In this document: positions 27,216 to 36,911 of the stretch, piece by piece | Position numbering within the stretch: position 1 is the stretch's first letter | Layout of the letters: each line of letters begins with the position of its first letter | From: Imperialibacter sp964351395 | GTDB lineage: Bacteria > Bacteroidota > Bacteroidia > Cytophagales > Cyclobacteriaceae | DNA: 64,000 nucleotides | Direction of reading: 5' to 3' | NCBI GenBank assembly: GCA_964351395.1 | Contig: CAYGOF010000014.1 | Span: 1-64,000 of the forward strand | The notes under the pieces: model-generated | Databases searched by the model: none | What the model was told of the DNA's origin: nothing | What the model saw: only the letters and a program-made list of their open reading frames with translations | Translations under genes and position numbers: made by a program

Positions 27216-27935
27216 CTAATAGCTTTTGATATCTAAGCCACCAAACATGACAGTGCCTTTTAAGATGAGCACTTTACTTTGGTCTTCGGATTGACCTAGC
27301 GGACGTTTGTCGTCAATGCCCCCTAAAATAGCTGTCACTTCATTCCTGATATTCCAATGTGGCGGCACTACCAACTTAACGCCTCCAAAGGCGACATTGA
27401 AATCCATCACGATGCTACCGTTAAAGTCAGCTTGCATGAGGTCCAGGTCGGTGCCTCCGAAAAAATTATCTATTGTACCACCCTGAAAATTTTTAGTGAT
27501 CACTTTTTTTTTCGAACCACCAAAAACAACCGAAGAATCGACAAAGTCATCAGAGGAATTTTCTGTTGCCATTCCTCTTTCCCACTTGTGGCGTTTTGGC
27601 CTCAAAATCATGAAGACACCAATGCCGATGATCACAACTGGCCAGAAAAAGTGGCGATATTCGTAACCTAAAAATTGGTCTTGCAAAAGGAATACGGTAC
27701 CGATAGCAATAGGTACCAACCACCCGCCCGGTTGAAACGACCTGCGAGCACCTGCATACAATCCTATGCCTATCAGGATCATTTCCCAGGAGAAGATCCA
27801 GCGAGGAATGTCAACGTCCATTTGCTTTGCGAGTAGCACTGAACCAATTATAATCAAAATCACGCCGCCTAGCGGGCGATTAGATTTGGGTGAGGCCCTG
27901 CGGGCATTTTCCGGTGATGTGTTTTGTGTGTCCAT
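27216..27935 (-). CDS. LiaF-like membrane protein
   Basis: Protein of 239 residues. A short polar, proline/serine-rich N-terminus precedes four membrane helices (about 24-110, LiaI/LiaF-like transmembrane region), then a soluble C-terminal beta-solenoid-type domain with the repeated motifs VVFGGSKKKV, NFFGGTDLDL, VAFGGVKLVV, ILGGIDDK and VMFGGLDI, typical of the LiaF/YvqF C-terminus. In Bacillus LiaF inhibits a kinase/regulator pair under no-stress conditions. First gene of an operon with DUF4288, LytS and LytR proteins, so a similar inhibitory role is likely here (inference). Confidence 0.88.
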   Translation of the reverse strand: MDTQNTSPENARRASPKSNRPLGGVILIIIGSVLLAKQMDVDIPRWIFSWEMILIGIGLYAGARRSFQPGGWLVPIAIGTVFLLQDQFLGYEYRHFFWPVVIIGIGVFMILRPKRHKWERGMATENSSDDFVDSSVVFGGSKKKVITKNFQGGTIDNFFGGTDLDLMQADFNGSIVMDFNVAFGGVKLVVPPHWNIRNEVTAILGGIDDKRPLGQSEDQSKVLILKGTVMFGGLDIKSY

Positions 27936-28009
27936 ATGATTAAGTTTTTCTTAAAGTAACGGCGGAAAAGTGGCTCTGACTATGGTAAAAAGGTTACTTC
28001 CAGCAAGAA

Positions 28010-28041
28010 GTCGGTGAACGCGGGGTTTGCGTCGGTAAACG
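28010..28041. promoter_or_regulatory. Candidate LytTR operator (21-bp-spaced direct repeat)
   Basis: GTCGGTGAACG (28010-28020) and GTCGGTAAACG (28031-28041) are 10 of 11 identical and start exactly 21 bases apart, two helical turns. LytTR domains (for example AgrA, AlgR) bind such direct repeats. The site is 75-106 bases upstream of the LiaF-like gene, whose operon ends with a LytTR regulator. Confidence 0.6.
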
Positions 28042-28166
28042 AACGTTGATAAGTTCTTTTCGATGGATGTATGGTAAACCCTTTTTAGAAGTGCTCCTAT
28101 TTCTTTATGCACCGAGTCTTCATTTAAACATCATCTCGGTGGTCCAATAATGCAAATCTGCTACGA

Positions 28167-28919
28167 CTAGTGAAATACACATTGATTTGAACCAGCTGTT
28201 GAAGCCATTGTCTCTTTCCCCCATGCCAGCACCCTTACGCCCTCGGAATAATGGGCAATATCTGGTTTAACGTCCAGAAGTCCTGCAAACCTTGGGTAAT
28301 TGACTTCCAACTGCCTTATCTCGATATCTTTAACCTTCCATTCTAAATGATGAATTTCAAACTTATTGATCCAGTCATCAGAGTCCTGAAAGAGCGCATA
28401 CCTTTCGGTTAACCAAACGTCCAGGGCAGTCTTGTTATCTTTGAAAGGTAATCTTTGAAAGTCGATCTTAAACTGGTCTCCAAATAATCCATTGGAAGAG
28501 TGGTAGCTTGTATTATGCCTTGACATCGGGGAATATCTATAAGGCAATTGGGAAAGAGTTTTTGCGATCCAGACTGAAAGTTTTTTCCCAGCCTCAACAC
28601 TCAGAAAATAGACACCTGTTTTGCCAGCGGCCTTTACATACGTTCGGATATTGATTTCGTCAAAGTTCGACACTGGTGCAAAGGCAGGTAAGTATCTTGG
28701 CCTGATGTTTTCCATCGTGAAGGCTACCAGCGAAACCCAGGCATTTCCGTCCATTAAATCCAATTCAAGGCCCCCAGGAATAAATTTGAGAAGTCTTTCT
28801 TTATCAACCTTCCAGTGCAAGAAGATGACATTGTTCCATTCCTGATAAAACTTCCAGGGACTATGAGGCAAAGGCCAAGGCCGATGGCCCACTGCAGCTA
28901 GCAGTTCCGTATTCGACAT
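28167..28919 (-). CDS. YqjF-like DUF2071 protein
   Basis: Cytoplasmic protein of 250 residues matching DUF2071 (YqjF family): HSPWKFYQEWNNVIFLHWKV at the N-terminus, IPGGLELDLMDGNAWVSLVAF, NIRTYVKAAGKTGVYFLSVEA. The fold is acetoacetate-decarboxylase-like in known relatives, without proven activity. Single gene, transcribed leftward, divergent from the MFS gene. ATG at 28919. Confidence 0.82.
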   Translation of the reverse strand: MSNTELLAAVGHRPWPLPHSPWKFYQEWNNVIFLHWKVDKERLLKFIPGGLELDLMDGNAWVSLVAFTMENIRPRYLPAFAPVSNFDEINIRTYVKAAGKTGVYFLSVEAGKKLSVWIAKTLSQLPYRYSPMSRHNTSYHSSNGLFGDQFKIDFQRLPFKDNKTALDVWLTERYALFQDSDDWINKFEIHHLEWKVKDIEIRQLEVNYPRFAGLLDVKPDIAHYSEGVRVLAWGKETMASTAGSNQCVFH

Positions 28920-29227
28920 GGTGGATGATCAAATTAACTCTTATACAGTGGTGCAAAAAATTGAGCCTTTTCCAACTTTGCTTTCAACTTTTATGCAGGC
29001 ATTGTTTTTCTCAATAAACGCTTTATCCAACATCAACCCGGTACCAGCGTTGTTCTCTCCATCGTTCCCTTGAGTGCTGTACGTCAGCAGCTTGTTAGCC
29101 AATAGTTACGCAGCGCATCCTTGGCATCCAAAATAGCAAACAATCTATTTAAATGACAATAACCTTTTGATGCTTACCTTTGGTACCAACAATCCCTTTG
29201 CATCCCTTGGATTGTATTTACCATTCT
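28920..29227. other. Divergent intergenic region
   Basis: No gene. TACCTTTG (29175-29182) fits the Bacteroidetes -7 box TAnnTTTG for the rightward exporter gene, though no TTG stands at the best -33 spacing. This box would predict a start of transcription near 29189 and supports the ATG at 29228 as the real start of that gene. Confidence 0.4.
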
Positions 29228-30484
29228 ATGAAGAACCAAGGTCCTAAAAGTAAATTCTCTCTTATTGTTATTCTGGGTTTGCTCTCTGCCATAGGGCCTT
29301 TTTCGGTAGACATGTATTTACCTGCCTTTCCGGATATCGCTGAGGGATTGAACACCACTGTATCTCAGGTGATGCTGACGTTGTCCAGCTTTTTTGTGGG
29401 TATTTCTGCCGGGCAATTGCTTTATGGGCCGCTGCTTGAACGTTTTGGGCGCAAAAAGCCATTGTACTTCGGTCTCAGCCTTTATCTTTTGGCGTCTGTC
29501 GCTTGTGCGTTGGCCAATTCCATAGAAGCCCTTATCATCGGCAGGTTTCTGCAAGCATTGGGCGGCTGTGTGGGGATGGTGGCTTCCCGGGCCATGGTAC
29601 GGGACCTGTTTGATGTAAAGGAGAATGCTAAGATATTCTCCTCGTTGATGCTGGTGGTTGCGGTTTCTCCTATCATTGCCCCTACAGCCGGCGGCCTGAT
29701 TACCTCGTTTTTTGGTTGGAGATATGTCTTTATCGCATTGGTGCTGGTGGCCATTGGAATTCTGTATGGTATCTATCAACTATTGCCAGAAAGCAAGCAA
29801 CCTGACCCATCCTTTTCTCTAAAACCTAGGCCCATATTAAGGAATTTTGCCAGCGTGTTCCGTTATGCGCAATTTACTACGTTTGCACTTACCGGGGCTG
29901 TGGCTTCGGCAGGACTATACGGATATATCAGCGGGGCACCTTATGTGTACATGGAGATATTTCAACTGACCGAAAACCAGTTTAGCTGGGTATTTGCCGT
30001 GATAGCGATGGGCCTGATTGGTGCTAGTCAGGTCAATAATCTGGTATTGAAGCGATACTCCAGTGAGCAGATCGTAGGTGTTGCCTTAGCTTGTCAGGCT
30101 GCAGCAGGTGCTGGCTTGGTCATACTTACGCTACTTAATTTCGGAAGCTTTCTGAGCATCACCTCCCTGGTATTCATCTTTCTTTGCTGTCAGGGCTTTA
30201 TATTCCCCAATTCTTCGGCCCTTTCCATGGCGCCGTTTCACACCAATGCTGGTAATGCGTCAGCGCTGATGGGAGCCATCCAAATGGCTATTGGTGCGGG
30301 TGCTTCGGCGCTTGTCAGTGTGTTTCACAACCCCACTCCTCTTCCTATGACAGGAGTAATGGCCTGCTGCGCCCTGACTTCACTTAGTATTTTCCATTTG
30401 GGGAGAACGATGATCAAACGGAAAGCGGCAGCCACCATCCTGGAAGTCGAGCAAGAAGAGGTAGAGATGATTGGTACGCTTTGA
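29228..30484 (+). CDS. Bcr/CflA-family multidrug MFS exporter
   Basis: Inner-membrane drug/proton antiporter of 418 residues with 12 predicted helices. The early motif GPFSVDMYLPAFPDIA in TM1 and the loop GPLLERFGRKKPL (motif A region) with GRFLQALGGC are diagnostic of Bcr/CflA. I start it at the ATG at 29228; an earlier TTG at 29180 overlaps the probable -7 box and adds residues absent from the family. Monocistronic, convergent with the LRR protein gene. Confidence 0.9.
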   Translation: MKNQGPKSKFSLIVILGLLSAIGPFSVDMYLPAFPDIAEGLNTTVSQVMLTLSSFFVGISAGQLLYGPLLERFGRKKPLYFGLSLYLLASVACALANSIEALIIGRFLQALGGCVGMVASRAMVRDLFDVKENAKIFSSLMLVVAVSPIIAPTAGGLITSFFGWRYVFIALVLVAIGILYGIYQLLPESKQPDPSFSLKPRPILRNFASVFRYAQFTTFALTGAVASAGLYGYISGAPYVYMEIFQLTENQFSWVFAVIAMGLIGASQVNNLVLKRYSSEQIVGVALACQAAAGAGLVILTLLNFGSFLSITSLVFIFLCCQGFIFPNSSALSMAPFHTNAGNASALMGAIQMAIGAGASALVSVFHNPTPLPMTGVMACCALTSLSIFHLGRTMIKRKAAATILEVEQEEVEMIGTL

Positions 30485-30603
30485 GCGCTTGTTTCATACC
30501 GCTCCCTACCTCTGCATCATTATTACCAGTGTATTTTACAGTGGAGTGCTTAATAATCTAATTTTGTAATGGAGTTTCTATGTGAATGTTTTGGAAGTTA
30601 AAG

Positions 30604-33600
30604 TCAGTTAGCATCCTTCACAAAACGGTGCTTGGTCATTTGGCTTCCGTTATATATTCCTAGAATGTAAATACCCTCTGATAACTTGGATACATCTATT
30701 GTATTTTGAAAAAGTGTGTTGGTTTCTTGTACAATTAGTCTCCCGCCGATGTCATAAATTTCATATTTATCAATACTTAAACCGTCTATTTGAAGAATAC
30801 GTTGAGTAGGGTTTGGATACACCGTGATCTTGCTATCAGGTTGAACGGCGGATATAATATTCTCTTCTGGAACACTAACATTATCTAGGTTAATTGATGG
30901 ATTTATTCTCCAGATTGCAGGACTGGTACTTCCTGAAATTGGATCATATGTTTGAATTTCTAAATATATTGCATTTCCGAGGCGTACCATATCTGACTCA
31001 AACCCAAATGATAAGGGACTATTTTCAAATGAATAAGAAGAGAACCCCTCGTCCTCCGCAACAATCTCAATCGTATTAGCAGCAGTTCCATCGGATATTT
31101 TAATAGTGTTTGACGAAGATGAACTTGCCGAGAAAAGGAAGCCGTTAAATTCAAAAACAAACATTTCAAAATTAGTAGTATCCGATCCTTGCACCTTAGT
31201 AGTGCCTTCAACTGTACCATCAGTAAACCAAAGATCATGATCGGTCGATACACTTCTACTTGTGAACCAGACTTTGTCATTGAGTTTAGCATATGAGGGT
31301 CGCTCGTTTTTTGAAAAAATCAAATTATTATTCCCCCTATCGTAATTAAACAAGGATTCGAATCCGTTGGAACCTCTATTTAGATTTACTTCCTCCGATA
31401 AGAGCAACAATTCACTGGAGGAAAAGTCATATTTCCATAGTTCCGGATCAGTATTGAACAACAAATAGTCTCCATCTACATTGAAAGCATTGACCGGTCT
31501 ATCCTCATAATTGCCTATCACTGTTGTTCCAGAGATTGTTCCATTCGATTTCCAAAACTGCACACCATCCGGCCCGTCGGTGAAGAAATAATAATTCCCA
31601 CCAACGAAAGCATATGAATTAGGTATTAGAAAATAACTTGAGCCAGATAGAAGCTGAACATATGTATCAGGGGCGTCCAATAAATAAATCCCGCTAAGTG
31701 AACTAACACCTTGAGTGTTTCTTATATCGACAAGAAGTTTCTCCCCTATTTCAAACCCAGCCTCAATTTCTCCTAAATCAAATGGCAACAATGCTCCGTT
31801 CTGGTAATAGTAGAAGTCACCTTGATCGTTTTTTACTATTTCCAGGAATAGTGTTCCACCTAACTTACCTAAAATATTGACACCACCACGCTGGTCGTTT
31901 TCAGGTACTGAGTATACAGTGGAGCAAAATCCAGTAGACATATCAAAGCCTTCCAGTCCAAATTCTGTTGTTCGATAGTAAAGCATATTGTCGTGCTGAA
32001 TAGTACCTTCATGCGTCTGATAATCCAACGGCTTGCTGCTTGCGCACCCAATTTGTTCTATCACAGCTTTTTCCGGATCAAAGGAGTGCAATAAATACCC
32101 ACCACTGTCGCCCGCAGCAAAGAAAAAGAGCTTATCATCAAAAACTGCAGACGATGTGAAGTTTGACGCGCCGAAAAAAGCATTATTACTTCGGATACTT
32201 GCAATAAAATCAAAAGGTCCATCACTAAGGTTCACATTTGTTATACTGTTAGGTATTTCCTGTGTGACATCGACAAAAATATTCCCACCCCCATAGTCTT
32301 TTCCAGTCTTCGTACCATCTTCATTTCTGAAAATCATTCCTATCCTGTAAAAAGTCGTACCCTCAGGAGCTCCATAATAGTCTTGCGGATCTACTGTAAT
32401 TTGCCATTTGTCTGTTTCACCTTGCACCTTGGTCATTTCCCCTATTCCGTCATCCAAATCCAAACTACCGATTACATATTCCCATTCGTCATTTGCCAGA
32501 GCATCGGTAACCAAACCTGAATAAATGTATACCTTGTTTGCGCCTACCAATTCAGTGTCTCCAACGGTAGCGTCATAAATAATAGTTATCTCTTCATTGT
32601 CTGTCGGGTTTTCAGGGGTAGTGGTCACGATCAGGCAATCCACGCATTCACCTTCGCAGACTAAATCGGTACCCTGATAGTCAGCAACTCCATTTTTCCA
32701 ACTTTGATAGGCAGCACCAGAAGGTTCACATAGGTCAGTATTATAGAAATAAAAGGAATTGAGTTGACTGAGTTGAGTAAAACTGGAGGGAATTGCTCCC
32801 TCCAGCTGGTTGTCGTAGATATATAATTCTTGAAGCGTAGATAGGTTTCCAAGAGAAGCGGGTATTTCTCCCGTCAATTGATTATCACGTATAGAGATGA
32901 ATTGAAGACTATCGAGCTGACCAATTTCTGACGGTATTTGACCTGACAGCTGATTTGATCTGAGAGATAGTGTTTTTAAAACCGAAAGCTGACCTAACCA
33001 GCCTGGCATACTTCCTGTCAATTGGTTATCATACAATGACAAAGTTTCCAGCTTCACTAGGTTGGCAAACGTAGTAGGTATGGTGCCTGTCAACTGATTT
33101 GAACCCAATACAAGTCGTTCCATGGCGGTCAATTGTCCAAATTGAGTTGGTATGGTGCCTGTTAGTTGGTTGCTATTTAAGTAGAGCCGCTTCAGGTTGC
33201 TGAGATTAGCTAATTCTACAGGAACCGTACCGGTCAGTTGATTGATTCCCAGGTACAGGTATTCAAGTTTGCTTAAACTGCTTAGCACCGTCGGAATAGT
33301 GCCGGAGAGCTGATTTTCATATAAATCAAGATAATCGAGGTTGACCAGGTTACCAATTTGAGTAGGAATAGCCCCCGTGAATTCACATTCACCTAGATAG
33401 AGCTCCTTCAAATTCACCAGAATTCCTATTTGCGATGGAATAGCGCCAGATAGACTATTGTTACCCAGATACAGAACTTCCAGGTTTGTTAAATTAAACA
33501 AAGCTGTTGGTAAGGCTCCGGTAAGCTGGTTATATGATAGCCGCAAGTCTTTGAGCTTACTTAGGCTACCCAGCTCTTGGGGAATCGAACCAGAAAGCTG

Positions 33601-34944
33601 GTTGGTGTGAAGAATCAATTCTGTCAGACTATCCAGATTTCCTAATGTAGTTGGAATGGAGCCAGTCAGTGTATTGCTATACAAATAAAGTATTTGAAGA
33701 TTTGATAAGTTTCCCAGGTCTGAGGGAATAGTCCCTGACAAGTTATTGGATTGAAGCTTAACTTCAGTTACCCGATTGTTGGCGACGGTCACACCGTGCC
33801 AGTTACTCACCGGACCGCTGAGCCATTCCGTCTTATTAGTCCAGCCAGGGCCGTTTGTAGCGTTGTACAACGCTACCAGCGCCAGCGAATCTGATGCATT
33901 CGTTTGAGTAGTCTCTCCCTCCCCGGCTCCCGATGTGCCACCCAACTGATAAATTGCAATTTCATTCCCATCCAATGCGTACAGATAATCATCTACAAAA
34001 AGACTGTAATCGGTATCTTCAGGGAATAAACCTATTTCCGTGGAAACGGCCGGGTTTGAAATATTCAATGCGTAAAACTGAATATCGCCTGCGAACACTG
34101 CCACTTCATTCGATGCATTCAATGCAACGTTTGTAGGCGGAACAAACTCCAATGTTCCCGGAAGTGCTGTGGTTGTTACCTGGGAAGTAGTCGTATTAAT
34201 TGAAAAATAGTAATCATTCCCGGAAAGGACATCTGCAGCTCCCACAATAAAATCTCCAACTATGTGAAAATCAGGTATTCCTCCTGCCAATCCCCCTCCG
34301 ACTCCGACTTCGTAAATCACACTCGATAAAGTAAAGGCAGCGGGGTTAGTAAAATCTAACTGATGAAATTTTCCGCCATTTCTTATCAACCAAGCCTTAG
34401 AAGTATTCGGTATGATTTTCACTCCACCTTGTTGCCATATGTCAAATAGCCCCTCTGTAATATGTTTTTTCAATAGGGGGCTATCAGGATTTGAAATATC
34501 ATAGATCTGCAGGTCGTCAGTGTCGCTAATGATCATGATATCATTGGCGACATCTATCGATTGCCAATCACTTCCCTTGATGATATCAGCCGGCTGCCCG
34601 GAAAGAGCGGGCGCTGCTGGGTTGGTAATGTTGAAAATAGAGAGTTTTCTACCAGCAACATATAGTCTGTTATCGGTCAGGGCCAGATCATAAACTTCGG
34701 CGTCATCAAACCCCAGAGAACTTACCTGCACAGGGGCAGCCCTATTCGAAATATCAAATGTGACTAATGTACTGGTAGAACCACCATCATAAATAGTGTA
34801 GAGATAATTACCTTTCGAAGCGAGGATATCATAGTTCGCCGTGACACTGCCCTTAAATGAGGTAATTTTTTCCAGAGACTGTGCAAAGAGCGCTACTGGC
34901 ATGATAATAAGAGTGGTCAGTATTAGTTTTCTCACATTGATCAA
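30604..34944 (-). CDS. Giant leucine-rich-repeat T9SS surface protein
   Basis: Secreted protein of about 1446 residues. Order: signal peptide (ending LFAQ, about 22); an LVIVD-type propeller (about 25-340); about 16 plant-like LRRs of 24 residues (about 355-745; pattern LTGTIPxxLGNLSNLxxLYL); a linker with a CEGECVDC cysteine cluster; a beta-sandwich-like domain (about 775-895); ELWxxDGT-like repeats (LWKYD, FTDGTVEGTTKV, ISDGTAANTI; about 930-1340); and a T9SS type A sorting signal (ITVYPNPTQRILQIDG to the end). Start is TTG at 34944, or GTG at 34935, which would give the neat signal MRKLILTTLIIMPVALFAQ. Probably an adhesin or cell-surface recognition protein. A LytTR-type direct repeat lies upstream. 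Confidence 0.88.
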   Translation of the reverse strand: MINVRKLILTTLIIMPVALFAQSLEKITSFKGSVTANYDILASKGNYLYTIYDGGSTSTLVTFDISNRAAPVQVSSLGFDDAEVYDLALTDNRLYVAGRKLSIFNITNPAAPALSGQPADIIKGSDWQSIDVANDIMIISDTDDLQIYDISNPDSPLLKKHITEGLFDIWQQGGVKIIPNTSKAWLIRNGGKFHQLDFTNPAAFTLSSVIYEVGVGGGLAGGIPDFHIVGDFIVGAADVLSGNDYYFSINTTTSQVTTTALPGTLEFVPPTNVALNASNEVAVFAGDIQFYALNISNPAVSTEIGLFPEDTDYSLFVDDYLYALDGNEIAIYQLGGTSGAGEGETTQTNASDSLALVALYNATNGPGWTNKTEWLSGPVSNWHGVTVANNRVTEVKLQSNNLSGTIPSDLGNLSNLQILYLYSNTLTGSIPTTLGNLDSLTELILHTNQLSGSIPQELGSLSKLKDLRLSYNQLTGALPTALFNLTNLEVLYLGNNSLSGAIPSQIGILVNLKELYLGECEFTGAIPTQIGNLVNLDYLDLYENQLSGTIPTVLSSLSKLEYLYLGINQLTGTVPVELANLSNLKRLYLNSNQLTGTIPTQFGQLTAMERLVLGSNQLTGTIPTTFANLVKLETLSLYDNQLTGSMPGWLGQLSVLKTLSLRSNQLSGQIPSEIGQLDSLQFISIRDNQLTGEIPASLGNLSTLQELYIYDNQLEGAIPSSFTQLSQLNSFYFYNTDLCEPSGAAYQSWKNGVADYQGTDLVCEGECVDCLIVTTTPENPTDNEEITIIYDATVGDTELVGANKVYIYSGLVTDALANDEWEYVIGSLDLDDGIGEMTKVQGETDKWQITVDPQDYYGAPEGTTFYRIGMIFRNEDGTKTGKDYGGGNIFVDVTQEIPNSITNVNLSDGPFDFIASIRSNNAFFGASNFTSSAVFDDKLFFFAAGDSGGYLLHSFDPEKAVIEQIGCASSKPLDYQTHEGTIQHDNMLYYRTTEFGLEGFDMSTGFCSTVYSVPENDQRGGVNILGKLGGTLFLEIVKNDQGDFYYYQNGALLPFDLGEIEAGFEIGEKLLVDIRNTQGVSSLSGIYLLDAPDTYVQLLSGSSYFLIPNSYAFVGGNYYFFTDGPDGVQFWKSNGTISGTTVIGNYEDRPVNAFNVDGDYLLFNTDPELWKYDFSSSELLLLSEEVNLNRGSNGFESLFNYDRGNNNLIFSKNERPSYAKLNDKVWFTSRSVSTDHDLWFTDGTVEGTTKVQGSDTTNFEMFVFEFNGFLFSASSSSSNTIKISDGTAANTIEIVAEDEGFSSYSFENSPLSFGFESDMVRLGNAIYLEIQTYDPISGSTSPAIWRINPSINLDNVSVPEENIISAVQPDSKITVYPNPTQRILQIDGLSIDKYEIYDIGGRLIVQETNTLFQNTIDVSKLSEGIYILGIYNGSQMTKHRFVKDAN

Positions 34945-34995
34945 GTTTTTTTATGAACATAAATGCGAAATACCTTGATGCCAATTGCAATACAT

Positions 34996-35027
34996 GAGAG
35001 ACACAAATATTGTCACGAGCGACACAA
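34996..35027. promoter_or_regulatory. Candidate LytTR operator before the LRR gene (21-bp-spaced direct repeat)
   Basis: GAGAGACACAA (34996-35006) and GAGCGACACAA (35017-35027) share 10 of 11 bases and start exactly 21 bases apart. They sit 52-83 bases upstream of the LRR gene, within the 109-base gap after the 7TM-LytTR regulator gene. Spacing fits LytTR binding; the adjacent gene supplies a likely binder. Confidence 0.55.
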
Positions 35028-35053
35028 TGTCTTTTAGTTCGTTTATAACTGAA

Positions 35054-36649
35054 CTAACCTAGTTTTTCTACAAACCCATCATAGGAATTGCGAACTTGAG
35101 GCAAATACGTTCGTGTCACCGTTATTCTTCGTCCTGACCTGAGTAGAACCTCTCTGGAAGTGACCTTTTTTACGTGCAGCAGATTGACCAAATAGTAGCG
35201 ATGGATTCGGACAAAGACTCCTTCAGGTAATGTCGTCATCGCTTCTTTGATCGTTTGTCGGGCAAGAATAAACTGCGATTCCTCCGCCTGATGGTATTTC
35301 AAATAATGACCGAAGGTCTCTATGTATTCAATGGATGCAGCTGAAACTTCTTCCATTCCTATATTGATAGGCACCGAATGCCAATCAGGAGCTTGAATAG
35401 TTGCGATTGGCGAGTGGACTTTGCTTTCGTGCCAGATGTAGCGAACCAGGGCTGTTGAAAGGAAAACGAATTCGCCAAAGAAACCAAAAAGCACAAATAA
35501 CGCATTGTCTGAAACCCTCATTTGTCCTACTATTCCTAAATCGATGAGTAAGGCATAAGTGATGCCAGAAAAGGAAAAAAAAGCACCTATGATAAATAAC
35601 CAGGCATGTGATTTTGATACCTCAATTTGCGTGTAGGCCAAAATCAGGACACAAGTCAAAAAGAAAAATATATTCGGGTAATAAACTGCGCCATAAATGC
35701 TTTTGTATTCTTCAACTACGTCGGTCAAAAAAAACAAGATGCTTATCAATGCTAAAAACACCCATAAAAAGCCGTTAATCACCCGGTGCCATTTTTGGGA
35801 TGAAGTTTTCGTTTGAAAATAGGATTGGACGAAACGTCCAAGGGCCATACATGCCAGCACACCAAGAACCAATAGGTTATAGCGATTCCACTCTGGTGAG
35901 TTAAAACTTATGTATTGAAATGTGAGTCCCAGACTGGTAAGAAGATATAACCCTATGAAGCCTGCATAGGCACCATAGTAAAATAGTAAATACTTACGTA
36001 GAAAGAGACTCAGGAAAAGGCTTACCAGCGTGATGATGGAAAGAATACCAAAAAAGAAACCAAAGATGATGTTTTCACTTGCCCTCATTCGATCAAACTT
36101 TTCAGAGGGGTAGACTTTTAATGGAAACCTGTCAATTGTTCCACGTTTGTCAAAATTGACAAGCAAATCTTTTTGCTGATGGGGACCAAAATTGATAGGG
36201 AACACAAAGTTCCGATAATCGATGGGACGCTCTTTAAATGGGAAAACATCGCCAGAATGGAAGAGCAGCACGGGTGCCGGTGAATCTATCAAAAAAACCG
36301 TCACGTGATCGGTACGATTAAATGCTAATTCCAAAGAGTAGTCAATGGAGGAGTCTGATTGATTTTGCAATGAAATGACGGCCCAGAAAGTATGATCGAC
36401 CAAATCAAGCCCACCTTTGGTTCGATCAGCATGCATTTCCATTTTACCAGCTCTAATAAGATTCATCGCTTCTATGCCAGTAAGCGTGTCGAGGGTGTGA
36501 TAAATAGCAATGGAGTCATTTATATACCTTGCATCGTCAGATGGATGCAATGAAATAGTGGAATGTTTTACCGGATTCGCTGAGGCGTGACATACGGTGT
36601 TCAAAAAAAACAATCCTATGGCTATTAATGAATGAAAGAATTTAGACAC
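35054..36649 (-). CDS. Membrane-bound 7TM-DISM receptor with C-terminal LytTR domain
   Basis: Protein of 531 residues. Signal peptide (ending CHASA); an extracellular 7TMR-DISM type domain (about 40-175, with the GGLDLVDHTFWAVI strand pattern); seven membrane helices (about 195-405); then a LytTR DNA-binding domain (about 425-531, YIETFGHYLKYHQ, FVRIHRYYLVNLLHV). No kinase or receiver domain, so signal passes directly from receptor to DNA-binding domain: a one-component, membrane-tethered transcription factor. Start is GTG at 36649. It lies just upstream of the LRR surface-protein gene on the same strand, so it is a likely regulator of that gene. Confidence 0.88.
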   Translation of the reverse strand: MSKFFHSLIAIGLFFLNTVCHASANPVKHSTISLHPSDDARYINDSIAIYHTLDTLTGIEAMNLIRAGKMEMHADRTKGGLDLVDHTFWAVISLQNQSDSSIDYSLELAFNRTDHVTVFLIDSPAPVLLFHSGDVFPFKERPIDYRNFVFPINFGPHQQKDLLVNFDKRGTIDRFPLKVYPSEKFDRMRASENIIFGFFFGILSIITLVSLFLSLFLRKYLLFYYGAYAGFIGLYLLTSLGLTFQYISFNSPEWNRYNLLVLGVLACMALGRFVQSYFQTKTSSQKWHRVINGFLWVFLALISILFFLTDVVEEYKSIYGAVYYPNIFFFLTCVLILAYTQIEVSKSHAWLFIIGAFFSFSGITYALLIDLGIVGQMRVSDNALFVLFGFFGEFVFLSTALVRYIWHESKVHSPIATIQAPDWHSVPINIGMEEVSAASIEYIETFGHYLKYHQAEESQFILARQTIKEAMTTLPEGVFVRIHRYYLVNLLHVKKVTSREVLLRSGRRITVTRTYLPQVRNSYDGFVEKLG

Positions 36650-36710
36650 GCTCGATCTCGCTCATTTTTGATCTAAAAAATTAAGAAAAATGATCCTTTG
36701 AACGAACTAC

Positions 36711-36728
36711 GAGCCAATAAAGTGGCTC
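36711..36728. promoter_or_regulatory. Short inverted repeat upstream of the 7TM-LytTR gene
   Basis: GAGCCA-ataaag-TGGCTC, perfect 6-bp arms, 62 bases before the GTG start at 36649. Possible operator; could be chance in this AT-rich gap. The rest of 36650-36911 shows nothing I can support. Confidence 0.3.
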
Positions 36729-36911
36729 AAAATACTCATTAATAGGTATAAATTTTAGGCGTATTGCGCGAAGCAGCCAGCTAAATGAATTGAAATTGAG
36801 TTACAACAGATGAATACAAACATCATATATTCTTTTATTGAAGAGTCTGGTAGAAGCTTGTTTGTTTCGACTTTCTAAAAAAGATCTACACAAGTAAAAT
36901 ATAATAGCATT

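Noticed and set aside
29180..29227. Longer TTG start for the Bcr/CflA exporter
   Set aside because: Overlaps a -7-like box and adds residues not found in the family; the ATG at 29228 fits.
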